A program made the position numbers and the translations under genes. A model generated the notes under the pieces. That model saw nothing but the letters and a program-made list of their open reading frames with translations. It did no database searches and was not told the origin of the DNA. Shown one piece after another: positions 33,180 to 44,076 of a DNA stretch of 64,000 nucleotides. The stretch lies in the NCBI GenBank assembly GCA_018296165.2, contig JACKQL020000014.1:496001-560000 (forward strand), in the 5' to 3' direction. Origin of the DNA: Termitomyces sp. T153 (Eukaryota > Basidiomycota > Agaricomycetes > Agaricales > Lyophyllaceae). Position 1 is the first letter of the stretch; every line of letters starts with the position of its first letter.

Positions 33180-35346
33180 GGCTGGTGGGGGCTGATAGTC
33201 AACTGCCATTAGTTGCTCTGGCCTGCCAGTTGGGACAGCAAAAGAGTGGTCTTAGTAATGAGGACCAGATTCACTACTTAGCAAATAGAGCCAGCTTCAT
33301 TGAGCATGCCATCAACATTGTACACAGGGATAGGATGGGAAAGGGGGCAAGTGGTGAGGTGATGTTGTTGCACATAGTCTGTGTCAAGGAAGAGACCTGT
33401 TGCTCCACTGTCAAGCAGGGCAACCACACTTTGGGTCTGCTAAGTGTCTGTCATCTCAATTTCTACTTGTAGCTTCAGGGAGTTGGTCAAAGAGGTGGAA
33501 GCAACAATGTAATGATGGGGAAGATAGCATTCCCATGCAGGAATCCAGAGGCATGGACTAGGAGGTGTGTTTCCAGCAGAGACTTTAGCTGGAGAGAAGG
33601 TTTGTACATCTGAGGAGGGGCTTATTGTTTTGGGCATAGTATCAACAACAGCAACAACAGATGTATTTGATTCTACAAACAGCAAGACAAAACCATTAGA
33701 ACTAGGCAATAGGGGTGTACAGTTCATCCATTGCTCTTTTAAAAATTCTCAGACTCTGTAGGAACCTCCTCTAATACATTGGCCACTTCATTGGAGTGGA
33801 CTGTTATAGGTGTGTCTAGAAAGGGGATTCCCATTGCATCCCAGGCTGCAAGGAGTTGGATGAGCAGCTCTTCTCACTCTGACACTGACAGGTAGTGGAT
33901 TTCTAGTCCTTGGAGACAGTAGTGGGCAAGATAACCAGCCTTCCCACAGTGTTAACACAACAGGGGAGTAGAGGACCATTATCTGGAAGCATTGATATCC
34001 ATTAGAACCTCTGGGGTAGGGAGTGCAAGGGGGCAATGTGCAGTATGAAGGGAGGAGCTGCACCTGCTCATGCAGACATTAGTGCAGGTGTGGAAGGAGG
34101 AGCTTGGGGGGTGAACCTTCCATGAGAAAAAGGAAAGGTTGAGGATTGCATCTGCTGCAACTCACATTGCAGTTCCATGAGCTGCCACTGCTCATATGCC
34201 ACCTTGTACCAGGTATCAACATGCTCATCATCTGGGTGCCCCTCTGCCATACTGTCAATGTGATCTATGAGAGAGGGGTGGAGTCCATCACAGAAGGTTA
34301 GGCAAAGTTGCAGACCATCTGAATATCTAGCCTGTTCAACTAAGGCACAAAAAGAGTCAATGTACTTGTTGAGGGACTGCTTCCCTTGACCATACTGAGT
34401 TCAGTCTTGAAGGGAAAGAGCTGCAGTTTTGGTGGGGTCAAGGGAGGAAAACTATGCTCAGAACTTCTTCTCAAACTCCATCTAGCCAGAGAAACTCTCA
34501 ACTCCTCCTGGGCATCAAAAGATACACAGCACATAGGTTGAAGTTGAAGCTCAGCCAGCCTTCATATAAGAGAGAACCCAAGCAATTTTCAAGGTATCAG
34601 AGGCAAAGACTTCACTGCTCAGCTGGATATAGGTGATACAGGACTGGAGGAAATGTTCCCCAACTCTATGGTCCCCATCAAAGACATCAGAGAGTGCAGG
34701 GCAAGAAAGTTTGGAGCAGGGTGCTGGAACCTCCAAGCGAGGTGCAGAAGAAAACCTTGCTGCTGCTGCAGGGGGTCCAGGAGGGGGAGTACATGCAAGG
34801 GGGAGATGTTTCAGGAGGGCCTGGAGAGAAAGGGACACTGCTTCAGTAGTTTGATGGAGTCCAGTGAGTTTGGCAGTGTAGGAAGTAAGGGAGGCTTGGA
34901 TGAGTTGAACCTGTGTCTCCAGGGACAGCAAACAACTCCAGGCATTGTCCTTGGAGCTTGAAGCATCAGGGGGAGGTGCTGGAGGGGTTGGCTGGGTCAT
35001 AGGAGGAGCACAGAGGCACTAAGATACAGGTGGGGGAGAGACCTTTTTTGAGGAACCAAGTAGAAGCTCAGGTAATCAAAAAGGGGGCTCCCAGACTGTA
35101 CAGTATGACAGAGAAAAAAAGAGAAAAGTGATGTGTCAGCAATTGGTCAGCAGTTACATAAACTGGTGGCAGTTTCAAAGGGGCCACACTTGTCTGAACT
35201 ATTGACAGAGAACTGGTGTAACCTGAGGGCTAAAACTAGGACCAATAGATAAGGAAAGGGAAGGAGAATGAAAGAAAACTATAGCAGGGGAAATCTGACA
35301 AGAACTGGAGAAGGAGAAGGGGAACCAAGTTGGATGTCCCCTAACA
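33180..35346 (-). mobile_element. Gypsy family-1 fragment (5' LTR, gag, protease start) inside the family-2 element
   Basis: On the minus strand a 250-bp LTR (35346-35097, TGTTAGGGG to TGTACA) is followed by GTCTGGGAGCCCCC (primer-site region), gag (35000-33860) and the start of protease (33440-33240; reads like the family-1 copy at 24990-25150). It then stops abruptly at family-2 gag. Thus its pol and 3' LTR were lost, together with part of the host element. The same family as the outer element but inverted relative to it. Confidence 0.82.
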
Positions 35347-36037
35347 CAGAGTTTGTAATGATGTTAGAGATGAAAGGAACTTAGGAATGACAAAGGGAAC
35401 AGAGACAGTCAAGACAAGACAAAGGCAAGACAAGATGGAACTGTGAAGAAAAATGGATTTGAGACTAAGAATAGAAATAGAAATGAGACAGGGAAACATA
35501 ACAGAAAGAAACATGAGACATAGGAGACCAAGTAATGCAAGTAAGGTAATATCAAGACTAAGGTAACAGATGCTACTCTGTGTCTTTATATACTAACTAC
35601 TGGACCTTCTCTGGGGTTGAAGGCACAATGGTAGGGCTTGTTGGAGCCATGTAGGGTTGACAGATGTTGGTTCTGATTAGAGGGTGGGCCATAGTGATAC
35701 TCCAATGGAAATGTGGCCTGTCCTGTAACTGTTAGGGGATTCCAGAGTGGTTGTGTGGGTTGTGGCAATGGTTGAGTGATGCATGCCTATGCTAGAAAAA
35801 GTGTTGGAGAGGCTTGGGGGCCTCATAGGCAAAAGGGGGAGCTGAGGAGGCTCATAGGGGATGTGCTGGAATTTACCAGGAGGTCATTGGGGTTTGCTGA
35901 GGAAGGGTCAGAGTTAGTCAGGATGGGCACTGTGGGTCAACAAAGGTTGTAGTGAGTTGGGGAAAGCATTGGGGGAGGCTCTGAGAAGGTGGGATGTCCT
36001 GGGAGAAGGTCCAGAAGTGTAGGAGTGGGTCATGACA
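35347..36037 (-). repeat. 5' LTR of Gypsy family 2, 3' part displaced
   Basis: 691 bp matching the first two thirds of the 1079-bp LTR at 25461-26539. Homology stops exactly where the family-1 LTR begins at 35346, at the sequence CACAGAGTTTGTAATGATG. Confidence 0.82.
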
Positions 36038-36042
36038 GGTTC

Positions 36043-38960
36043 TCTATGAGGATGTCCAAGGTGTTGTGTGTGAATTTCCAGAGGAAGAGGGAGGTTAAGG
36101 AGAATGGACCATTACTCCAGATGCAGAGTCTCCAGATGAAGCCATAGAGGTGGGTGATAGGATCTATGCTACAACTCTTTGCCCCCCTCCTACAGTAGTA
36201 GAGATTTGAGCCAGTCAGACTACTTTTCAATGTCTGGCTGAGGCATTTGTAGCAAACTCACAGCCCAAGCCTTTCTGTAGCACTATTCCCAATCACCTCC
36301 ATGACTTCGAGGATGTATTCTCCAAGGCCTTCTTTGATTCACTTCCAGAGCACAAGCAGTGGGATCATGCAATTGAGCTGATACTAGATGTGGAGCCCTC
36401 AAGCTGCAAGGTCTATCCACTTGTGCCCCATGAGCAGGATGAGCTGGACACTTTCTTGCAGGAGAATCTTAGCTCAGGACAAATACAATCCTCCAAGTCT
36501 CCAATAACCTCCTCAGTCTTGTTTATTAAGAAGAAGGATGGGTCTCTTCTGTTACAACCCATTTCCAGAACCCCAGACCTTGTCTCCAGCCACCTTGCTC
36601 CTCTGGAATTCACCCCCAACTCCCCCTTTGACTTCCCCAACCTTTGTTCACCCATGGCACCCACTCTGGGTAACTCCAATGCTTCTCTGGCAAACCCCAA
36701 TGGTCTCTTGGCTAACTCTAACACATTTCCTGCAGCCTTTGATGCTTCCCCTGCCTCTCCTGAGCTCCTGGGACTCTCTCCCACTGTTTGTCTCTACCAG
36801 AGGTTCATACAGGATTTCTCCCACCATGCATGCCCCCTCTTTGACCTCACAGTCAAGGATACAGCATGGTGGTAGGAGCCCCCACATCAAGCTGCCTTTA
36901 ATGCCCTCAAGCAAGCTGTGACCTCAAAGCCAGTCCTCTTGTTCCCTGACAATGACTCTCCATTCTGTGTGGAAGTGGATAGCTCAGACTTTGCTACAGA
37001 AGCAGTCCTCTCCCAGCAGTCAAAGGAGGATGGCAAATGGCATCCAGTAGCCTTCTACTCCAAAAGCCTTAATGCAGTGGAACAGAACTATGAGATTGAT
37101 GACAAGGAGATGCTTGCTATTACTTGGTCCTTTAAAGGATGGCAGCATTTCCTTGAGGGCACATGGCATAAGTTTGAAGTCTGGATGGACCACAAGAACC
37201 TCAAGTACTTCCACATGGCTAAGAAGCTGAATTGACACCAAGCTTGGTGGTCCCTGTATCTGGCCAACTTTGACTTCTCACTGCATCACAAGCCTGGACA
37301 GAACATGGGCAAACCAGATGCATTGTCCAAGCAGGCTGACCATGGCATGGGGGCAGGAGATAATGACAACATTGTCCTCCTCAAGCTAGAGCTCTTTGCT
37401 ATCCATGCTCTAGAAGGGATTGTGGTCCAAGGAGATGAGGCAAACATCCTCAGAGACATCCAAAGAGGGAACTGGAAGTGTGCACAAGAGGATGCTGTTA
37501 CCTAGGCTGCACAGGCCCTATGAGCTTGACAAGCAGGCAGAGTTAAGTCTGTGTATGCAGATGAGTGGGGTCTCCAGGATGGACTTCTGACCTTCTGAGG
37601 ATGCATCTACATGCCTAATATTCCAGAACTTTGCCAATGCATTGTGGAGCAACATCACAACTCTTGGTTAGCCAGACACCTTGGAAGGTGGAAGACATTG
37701 GAGCTGGTATCCTGAAATTAATGGTGGCCTCAAATCTCCCAATACATAGGCACCTACACTAGCATCTGTGATTTCTGTCTCTGCACTAAGCCTCACTGCC
37801 AGGCACCCATGGGTCAGCTTCACCCTCTCCCTACTACAGCTGCTTGCTGGAGTATTGCATTAGTGGATTTCATTGTGGAACTCCCAGATGCTCATGGGTA
37901 CAATGCTGTGATGGTAGTGGTGGACCTATATGGCAAACAGGCTTACTTCATCCCTATGCACACCAAATGCTCTGCCTTGGGAGCAGCCAGCCTGTATTGG
38001 AAGAATGTCTGGAAGCTCCATAGTCTGTCAGATGGGTATGTCTCTGACCAGGGCCCCCAGTTTGTGGCAGAGTTCACTTGGAAACTGCACTGCCTGCTGT
38101 GAGTGAAGCTCCATACCACCACAGCCTATCACCCTCAGTTAGATGGGCAGACAGAACTGTTCACCAGGAGCTGGAATAGTATCTCCACCTGTTTTATAGT
38201 GAGAGGCAGGATGACTGGGATGAGCTGCTGCCAGATGCTGAATTCCAATACAACAACCATGTTCACTCTTCCATGCAGATGACTCCATTTTTCCTGGACA
38301 CTAGCAGGCACCCTTGCATGGGATTTGAACCTCAGGCATGCCCCTCTGAGAATGACTCCATCAACAAGTTTGTGGACTGGATGAAGAGGGCACAGGAGGA
38401 GGCAAAAGCTGCATTAGTGAAGGCCAGGGAGGACATGGCACAGTACTATAATTGCAGACAGACACCAGCCCCAGTTTACAAGCCCAGAGACCATGTGTAC
38501 TTGGATAGCTTGGACATTAAGATAACAAGGCTATCCCAGAAGCTGTCACATTGTCATCTTGGCCCCTTCATGGTGGAGAAGAAGGTAGGGCCTTTGGCAT
38601 ACCAACTTAAACTCCCACTAGACCTATGCTAATTGCACCCAGTCTTCATCATTGTCAAGCTATTCCAGCCCCAGAGGATCCAATCCCAGGCCACTGCCCT
38701 AAGCCAACCCCACCACCAGTCCTGGTCAATGATGAGGAGGAGTATGAAGTGGAAGAAATCTTGGATAGCAGGATATTCTGAGGGAAGTTGCAGTTCAAGG
38801 TGAAATGGAAGGGATATGGCATTGAGGACATCTCTTGGGAACCACAAGCTAATGTATGTGTATCAGCCCTGGTCCAGAACTTCTACTATAGGCATCCCAA
38901 TGCCCCAAAAGCCATTTGAGGCATCTACCCCATTTCAGTGGCTGACCAGGCAATTTGTGA
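36043..38960 (+). pseudogene. Gypsy family-1 pol remnant, RT core missing
   Basis: Begins LYEDVQG and continues LHDFEDVFSKAFFDSLPEHK, CKVYPLVPHEQDELDTFL and SSVLFIKKKDGSL, the start of RT. It then jumps to an LTR-derived stretch and resumes at YQRFIQDFSHHACPLFDLT after the RT. RNase H (FCVEVDSSDFATEAVLSQQS, VEQNYEIDDKEMLAITW), integrase (37640-38280, with VDFIVELPDAHGYNAVMVV and VSDQGPQFVAEFTW) and a chromodomain (EEYEVEEILDSRIF, KVKWKGYGIEDISWEP) follow. RNase H and chromodomain motifs are well kept. Stops at 36873 and 37233 and frameshifts disable it. Confidence 0.88.
36541..36795 (+). repeat. Gypsy family-2 LTR piece replacing the RT core
   Basis: About 255 bp resembling the 5' part of the family-2 LTR at 1150-1410 (CAACCCATTTCCAGAACCCC against CATGACCCATTCTCAGAACC, and onward). 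It lies precisely between the RT start and the post-RT connection of the family-1 pol. No target duplication or LTR 3' end is present. Confidence 0.8.
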
Positions 38961-39008
38961 CTTCTTCTATCCAGTACTTCAAGATGCCACATACTAGAGG
39001 GAGGGTGA

Positions 39009-39257
39009 TGTCAGGGGATGTCTCACTTGTTTCCCCTTCTCCTCCTCCAGTTCTTGTCAAATTTCCTCCATTATAGTTTTCCCTGATTTTCCTCCCTTTT
39101 CCCTATCTATTGGTCTTAGTTTCAGCTCTCAGGCTGCACTGGTTCTCTGTCAATAATTCAGACAAGTGTGGCCCCTTTGATACTGCCACTAGCTTATGTA
39201 ACTGCTGACCAATTGTTGACACAACACTTTTGTTATTTTTCTCTGTCATACTGTACA
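39009..39257 (+). repeat. 3' LTR of the outer Gypsy family-1 element
   Basis: 249 bp, TGTCAGGGG to CTGTACA, preceded by the purine tract AGAGGGAGGGTGA (38996-39008). Matches 35097-35346 (opposite strand) along its length. Confidence 0.87.
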
Positions 39258-39300
39258 GTTGTTTCTCACACTTCTGAAGCCTCTGAAGCATCACACCTGG

Positions 39301-39432
39301 CCTAAGGAATCCCCAGACTTGTTCTCTTTGGATCTCCCTTTGCCAAGTGAGTAGTTATATCAGTAGACACTGTACAGTACTGAATAGACTTTGGATCTCC
39401 CTTTGCCAGTTGTGTGATTGAGCCACAGCTTC
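39301..39432 (+). repeat. Fragment of family-3 LTR
   Basis: Matches 23115-23261, including the paired GGATCTCCCTTTGCCA motifs and the CTTACAG end. It lies just downstream of the family-1 LTR. Confidence 0.65.
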
Positions 39433-41999
39433 CAGAGGTCACTCTTACAGAGGCTGGGGCTGGGAGATGGGAGCCCTCCAGCCAAACACTAAAAGAGGGT
39501 ACAGAGGACTGGATAGGAGTAGAAGTGGACAATGCAGTGTGTTCCAAAGGTGCTGGTGCAGCAACTGCCAGCATCATGTTGCCTGTGCATTGCTTCCACA
39601 GTACATGGACTTGCTTCCCAGCTTTCCACTTTCCAATAACCACAAGGGCTTCTCCAATCTGCTGATCAGAGCCCCTAATAGAGATGTACCAGCAGTCTCC
39701 TCCAGCCAAGCCAACTGTAAAGGCAGCCAAGCAGGCACTAAATCACATGTGCAACAAGAGAGTCAGAGAGCTTGAGTGTGCACTCAAAACATGAGGTATG
39801 GCCATTGGTAGGAGGTAAATCCCAAGCAAGGGGGATGGCAAGGGGAGCATTAGAGGGAGGGTGTGCTATACATTGTGGGATATGAAAGGTGGGCACAGTA
39901 GAAGGGCTACTCATACTAGGCTACAAAGCTATTCAGGCAGTGGAAACAGTAGCCATGAGCATGGGCAAGCAACTGGACTCAAGCACCACTAGTCTGCTCT
40001 CTAGTCCTGCCACAAGAGTTAGCAGCCTTTCAATAGTGCCAGCAGAATCAAACAAAGCAACAGAGAACAATATAGAGCCTTGAAGTTAAGGTGAGGCCAA
40101 AGGGTAGGTAGTAGTTTGGATGCTGTGGGCTAGAGATGTAGACAGCATAGGGGACCAAATAAGCTGTAAGGGGACAAATGCTCCATGAGTAAGCTCAGAA
40201 AGAGTAGGCAGACACAGGCAACAAGTGGGAGTCAAAGAGGCACAAAGGCAGCTAAGAGTCAGGCAAGGGGCAAGTGCAGCAAGCCAAGCACAAATAGCAA
40301 TGCTGGAGTTCTTACAGTCAGTCCAATGTGTAGACCAGGAGAACACTGCTATTGTTCAGTCAAAGGATATTCTATCCTGCTGACTGGCTTATATAGTACA
40401 TCTGTGGCTATGCTATGACTAATGTTATATGTAGTAAGTGGCCTGGGTATGCTAAGCAGTAATGACTAATAATATGTTGAAAGGGGAAATAAGGTCCAAT
40501 GACTACAGAGGGCTGACTACTTCTATCTGAAGAGTGCAGGGACTTTGTGGCTGGTTGATCAGTAATGCTAGGAATGATGCTGTACCCATGACTAAGGCTG
40601 GATAGAGTTGGAGTTACCTATCAGGATGACCTAACAAGGTTGTCCCCTTACAAGAATACCCCAACCTTTGTACTTTGTACACTGTATCCCAGACCCCTTT
40701 TGCCAGAGACAAATATATTCTATTCATTTGGCATTTCCTTGAGTTGAAGCAAAGCATGGTATTTCTTAATACCCTTTCCCCAAACTTAGAATCAGCAGTT
40801 GTCTTGTGCCAGCCTAGAGATATAGAAGGAGCCCACTTCATTTAGATTTGTATTAGTATTGTGCTGACTCTAGTATATATTGTTTAGTACTCTTTTGTAT
40901 TTTCATATGGAAACTAGCAGGTTCATCACCAGGGTCCTGGTAACCTATTGGTTATAGCCAGCATAATCCTACATCTCTTCTCCCTCCTCTCTGCACTCCC
41001 TGGCATCCAAGCCCCAATTTGTCCCTAGCTCATGTCCTAGCCATGCACCACCCACCCCAACAATGACTATCATCAGGAGGATATCAACAGGCACATTTTC
41101 TAGTGGTTTCAGCCAAGGTGGGACCCCAGAACAATCCTGTTCCCTCCCAACCCACATGGATCTCAAGTTGCTTATGGCTATTGATTCTGGTTCCAGTGAA
41201 GAGTCTCCTTAACATATGCAGATGGATCAAGACCAAAGGCTGGATTCTTGCCACCAACCTGTATGACTGTGCAGAAGACTAGTCAACATCCTAGTTACAG
41301 CTGCCCTCTCTGCCAAAGTACCCTCAGAGACCAGAAATACAATCATTTCAGTAACCTTTCTCTTAGATGATGATGTTTCAGACAATGTTTCAGATCTCTT
41401 GGCAGAAGCTGTTGGTGGTACTAGATGAGCAAAACAACAAGGATGCTAACTCAATAGAGAGAGCACTAGAGCTTTAGAGTTGCTAGACTTAGATCTGGAG
41501 TCTGGGGCTAATAAAAAGATACAATTTTTCAATGATTGTATAGAAAACATGACAGTATTAATAGTAAGTAAAGGTAATGAAACTAAAAGGAGTCAATATG
41601 GTGAAAAAGGATTGCTAGCAACATAAGTGAGTCAGGAGAAATGGCTTGTACAAGCCAATAACCCAAAGTGTAGCTAAATCAAACACCTGGAATGATAACC
41701 AGTATGCTAGTTGCTACAGTAGTGCATAGTAAGGAAATAAAACCAAATCAAGAAGTAATGAAACTAAGGCAGAAATACCAAGAAAGGGAATTTTGTCAGT
41801 GACCTTGCTAGGAGGTCACTAGAGGTCACTAGGAGAAAGTTGTCCAATGGGCTGGGGGCCTAGACTACATGTGACAAAGTCACATGACTGTCACATCATG
41901 CAGAAACCAGAGATTCTGGAAGTCACCAAAATATAGGAAAAGACAGAAATTGGTACTCAGCAAGAATAGGGTCTCATCAACAAGCTCATGAAGGTCCTT
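39433..41999. other. Decayed CpG-poor sequence, no supported gene
   Basis: No domain, LTR pair or RNA gene is recognised. Composition matches the surrounding dead repeats. Short frames on both strands lack motifs. Confidence 0.45.
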
Positions 42000-43620
42000 A
42001 CAGATTGAGACTTGTCACTTGCCAATGAAGACACAACCCTAGATCATATTGTTGGCCATTTCAAGTCCCTGCAGGTGATTTTGAAGAATGATACCACCTC
42101 TTTGGAGAAGCAGAGTTTGGGACACTTGAGCCAGAGGGCCAAGACAATAAAGCTGGTTGGCAGACCATTTTTGAGCTTGATAATGTGCAGACAGATGAGT
42201 CATCTGGGTCCATGGAGCCTGTGCAGGGAACAAACCTCACAATGATGTTGAAGGCCTTGTTTACAACCTCCATGTAGCTCCTGAAGATGTTGTTGACTGA
42301 TTCCAATTCTGCTTTGGCATAGTGACAAAATCTGGTGATAGAGTCAGTGTCAATGAAGTCAGCAAGAAACACACTGCTGTGGATAAGTTTTAGCCCAATG
42401 GAATGGGTCCTGGGTGTGTTAAAGTCAATTTCACCATCCTCAGCTACACTCTGACTTCTTGTTCAGGCCTTTATGGATGTGTTGAGTTTGTCACAGAGCT
42501 TTGCCATCCCTGTTGCTGACAGGCTGTTGAGGGCATTGCTGTCCAGAGAGTTTAACTGGATAAAGACAGTGTGCACATCCCTAAGGACACACTGCTGGAC
42601 CTGGGCAAGTTCATCAACTAAGAAGTTGTTGAGTGCTGTCAGTTTCTGGAGGGCAGGGGGTGAGAAGATCAGCTGGAGCCTTTGCAATTGAGGCCTAGGT
42701 TAAAAAGCTTGGCTCAACAGCTGACTTCCTTGCTGCCAACAATGCCAAGTGAGCTGAGTCAAGACATATTGCCTTGAGTGTGAGGGTTGACTCAGCTTAA
42801 TTGACATTGTTGGCAGCAAGGAAGTCAGCTGTTGGTTGAGCCAAGCTTTTTAACAATTTTCTCAATATGTCCTAGAGCCTTGGTGGCAACCACATTGGCC
42901 AGAGAGATTGAGACATGGTCTGCAATGTCAGTGTCAAGTAAGAAAGTGGTGTCTAGGGCTGCATTTTTGAGGTCAGGGGGCTTGGGAGTGAGGGCAGCAG
43001 TGACAAGAATGTTGACTATCTTGGCATAATCCAACAGCTTGTCAGTGAGAATCCAGCCCCTGGTTTCCAGCCATTTCCATGCATCCTGCACTGATCTGAT
43101 CAGCCCAGTGCCATCTGCCATTGAGGTTGGAATGGGTCAGGAGTGAGAGAGAACAGTTTGGGGTCTCTCCTTGACTGGGACCCCCTACTAGTGGTCTTGA
43201 CAACAATGATCTGGGCACAGAAGTCATTGTTTTGACCAAAAGGAGGTGGTATAGAGAGAGAGTTGTGTGAGATGAAAAGCCTGGAGAACTGAGACATTCA
43301 CCTAGCTTCCAGATTTGGAATGATGCTAGCTACAGCCTAAAACAAACCAGGACCCCAAAAGGAATGATGATAGTTAGAGATCAAGAAGTATCCCTGGCCT
43401 GCTTGGAAGGTTACTCCTCTCTTGGCCTGCACAGCTGAAGCATGCAACAGAACTATAGCTAGTCCCTGTGCATATATCTTGCACTAAGGAGCAACTGTTG
43501 CACTCCTCAGTTTTTACTGGCTGTGTATGTTCTGGCAGAACATACCCTTCAAGCCATATATTATAAGCAGTGTCCCCTTGGTCATCTATGAAGGACTGTT
43601 CAAGATCCTCCAAATCACCA
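42000..43620 (-). pseudogene. Unrecognised repeat gene, fragmented
   Basis: Three minus-strand frames look like parts of one helical protein: 43121-42825 (MADGTGLIRSVQDAWKWL; ALDTTFLLDTDIADHVS), 42687-42463 (QLIFSPPALQKLTALNNFLV) and 42372-42061 (FCHYAKAELESVNNIFRSYM). An upstream frame (43613-43374) has a Cys cluster, CNSCSLVQDIC plus CFSC, that could bind zinc. I do not know the family; an ORF1-type protein of a retroelement is possible but unproven. A foldback at 42699-42854 interrupts it, and a Copia element inserted upstream. Confidence 0.4.
42699..42854. repeat. Inverted repeat/foldback, 46-50 bp arms
   Basis: Arm 42699-42744 (GTTAAAAAGCTTGGCTCAAC onward) is complementary to 42805-42854 with one 4-base gap. 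Inner bases GCTGAGTC and GACTCAGC extend the pairing. Confidence 0.9.
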
Positions 43621-44076
43621 TTTCAAAATTGCTGCATAGTTCCATGGTGTCTCACCAGGCTGCTGTGGTGCTTGTAGGATGGTCAATGCCTCATTGACCA
43701 GGGAAAGTGGGGGTAGCAGAGCAACCCCTGCAAATGGTGATGGAAGTGCCAGGGATGTCTGAGATCCTCTTGGCTTCTTTTGCTGGAGGTAGTCAACTAC
43801 CTCCTATGCCAGAAAAATCATGTCAAGTTCCCTAAACTTCACAGAGTTGGTTGGAATGATCCCATCCCCTAGTGAATGTTGAATTGCTATATGCTATGCT
43901 TAGCCACTATTGCAGCTAGGCATTGTTGTGTTAAGGTCTTAGCAACCTCAACCTGGCTTTGCTAGAAGACCAGCACCCTCCAATGGAGAATGTCATCTAG
44001 CTTAGCTTCACCATCAGTGTCAGAGGTGTCACCAACATCCTCTAGAATTGCTTTTATAAATGCAGATAGTCCAGCT

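Larger units (their letters stand above)
25461..36037 (-). mobile_element. Gypsy family-2 element nested in the family-1 element
   Basis: On the minus strand it runs from a 5' LTR starting TGTCATGACCC at 36037 to a 3' LTR ending CCTGACA at 25461. Flanks are GGCCC on the left and GGTTC on the right, a possible 5-bp duplication with two C/T changes. Removing it restores family-1 reading order. The interior contains gag, protease, RT, RNase H, integrase and chromodomain remnants, plus a region of unknown content (26556-28650). A family-1 fragment (33180-35346) interrupts its 5' LTR and gag. Confidence 0.85.
23285..39257 (+). mobile_element. Outer Gypsy family-1 element, split by a nested insertion
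   Basis: Interior sequence begins GGGAGCCCCC at 23287 (primer-site region; the same sequence follows the LTR at 35097). Gag and protease run to 25460. Pol resumes at 36043 in the correct order and ends in a chromodomain, followed by the purine tract GAGGGAGGGTGA and a 249-bp 3' LTR (39009-39257). The 5' LTR is missing; a family-3 LTR lies upstream instead. A family-2 element fills 25461-36037. The frame is broken in many places. Confidence 0.85.

Noticed and set aside
42799..42860. Foldback considered as a MITE
   Set aside because: One arm is the natural coding sequence of the surrounding repeat and no target duplication is visible.
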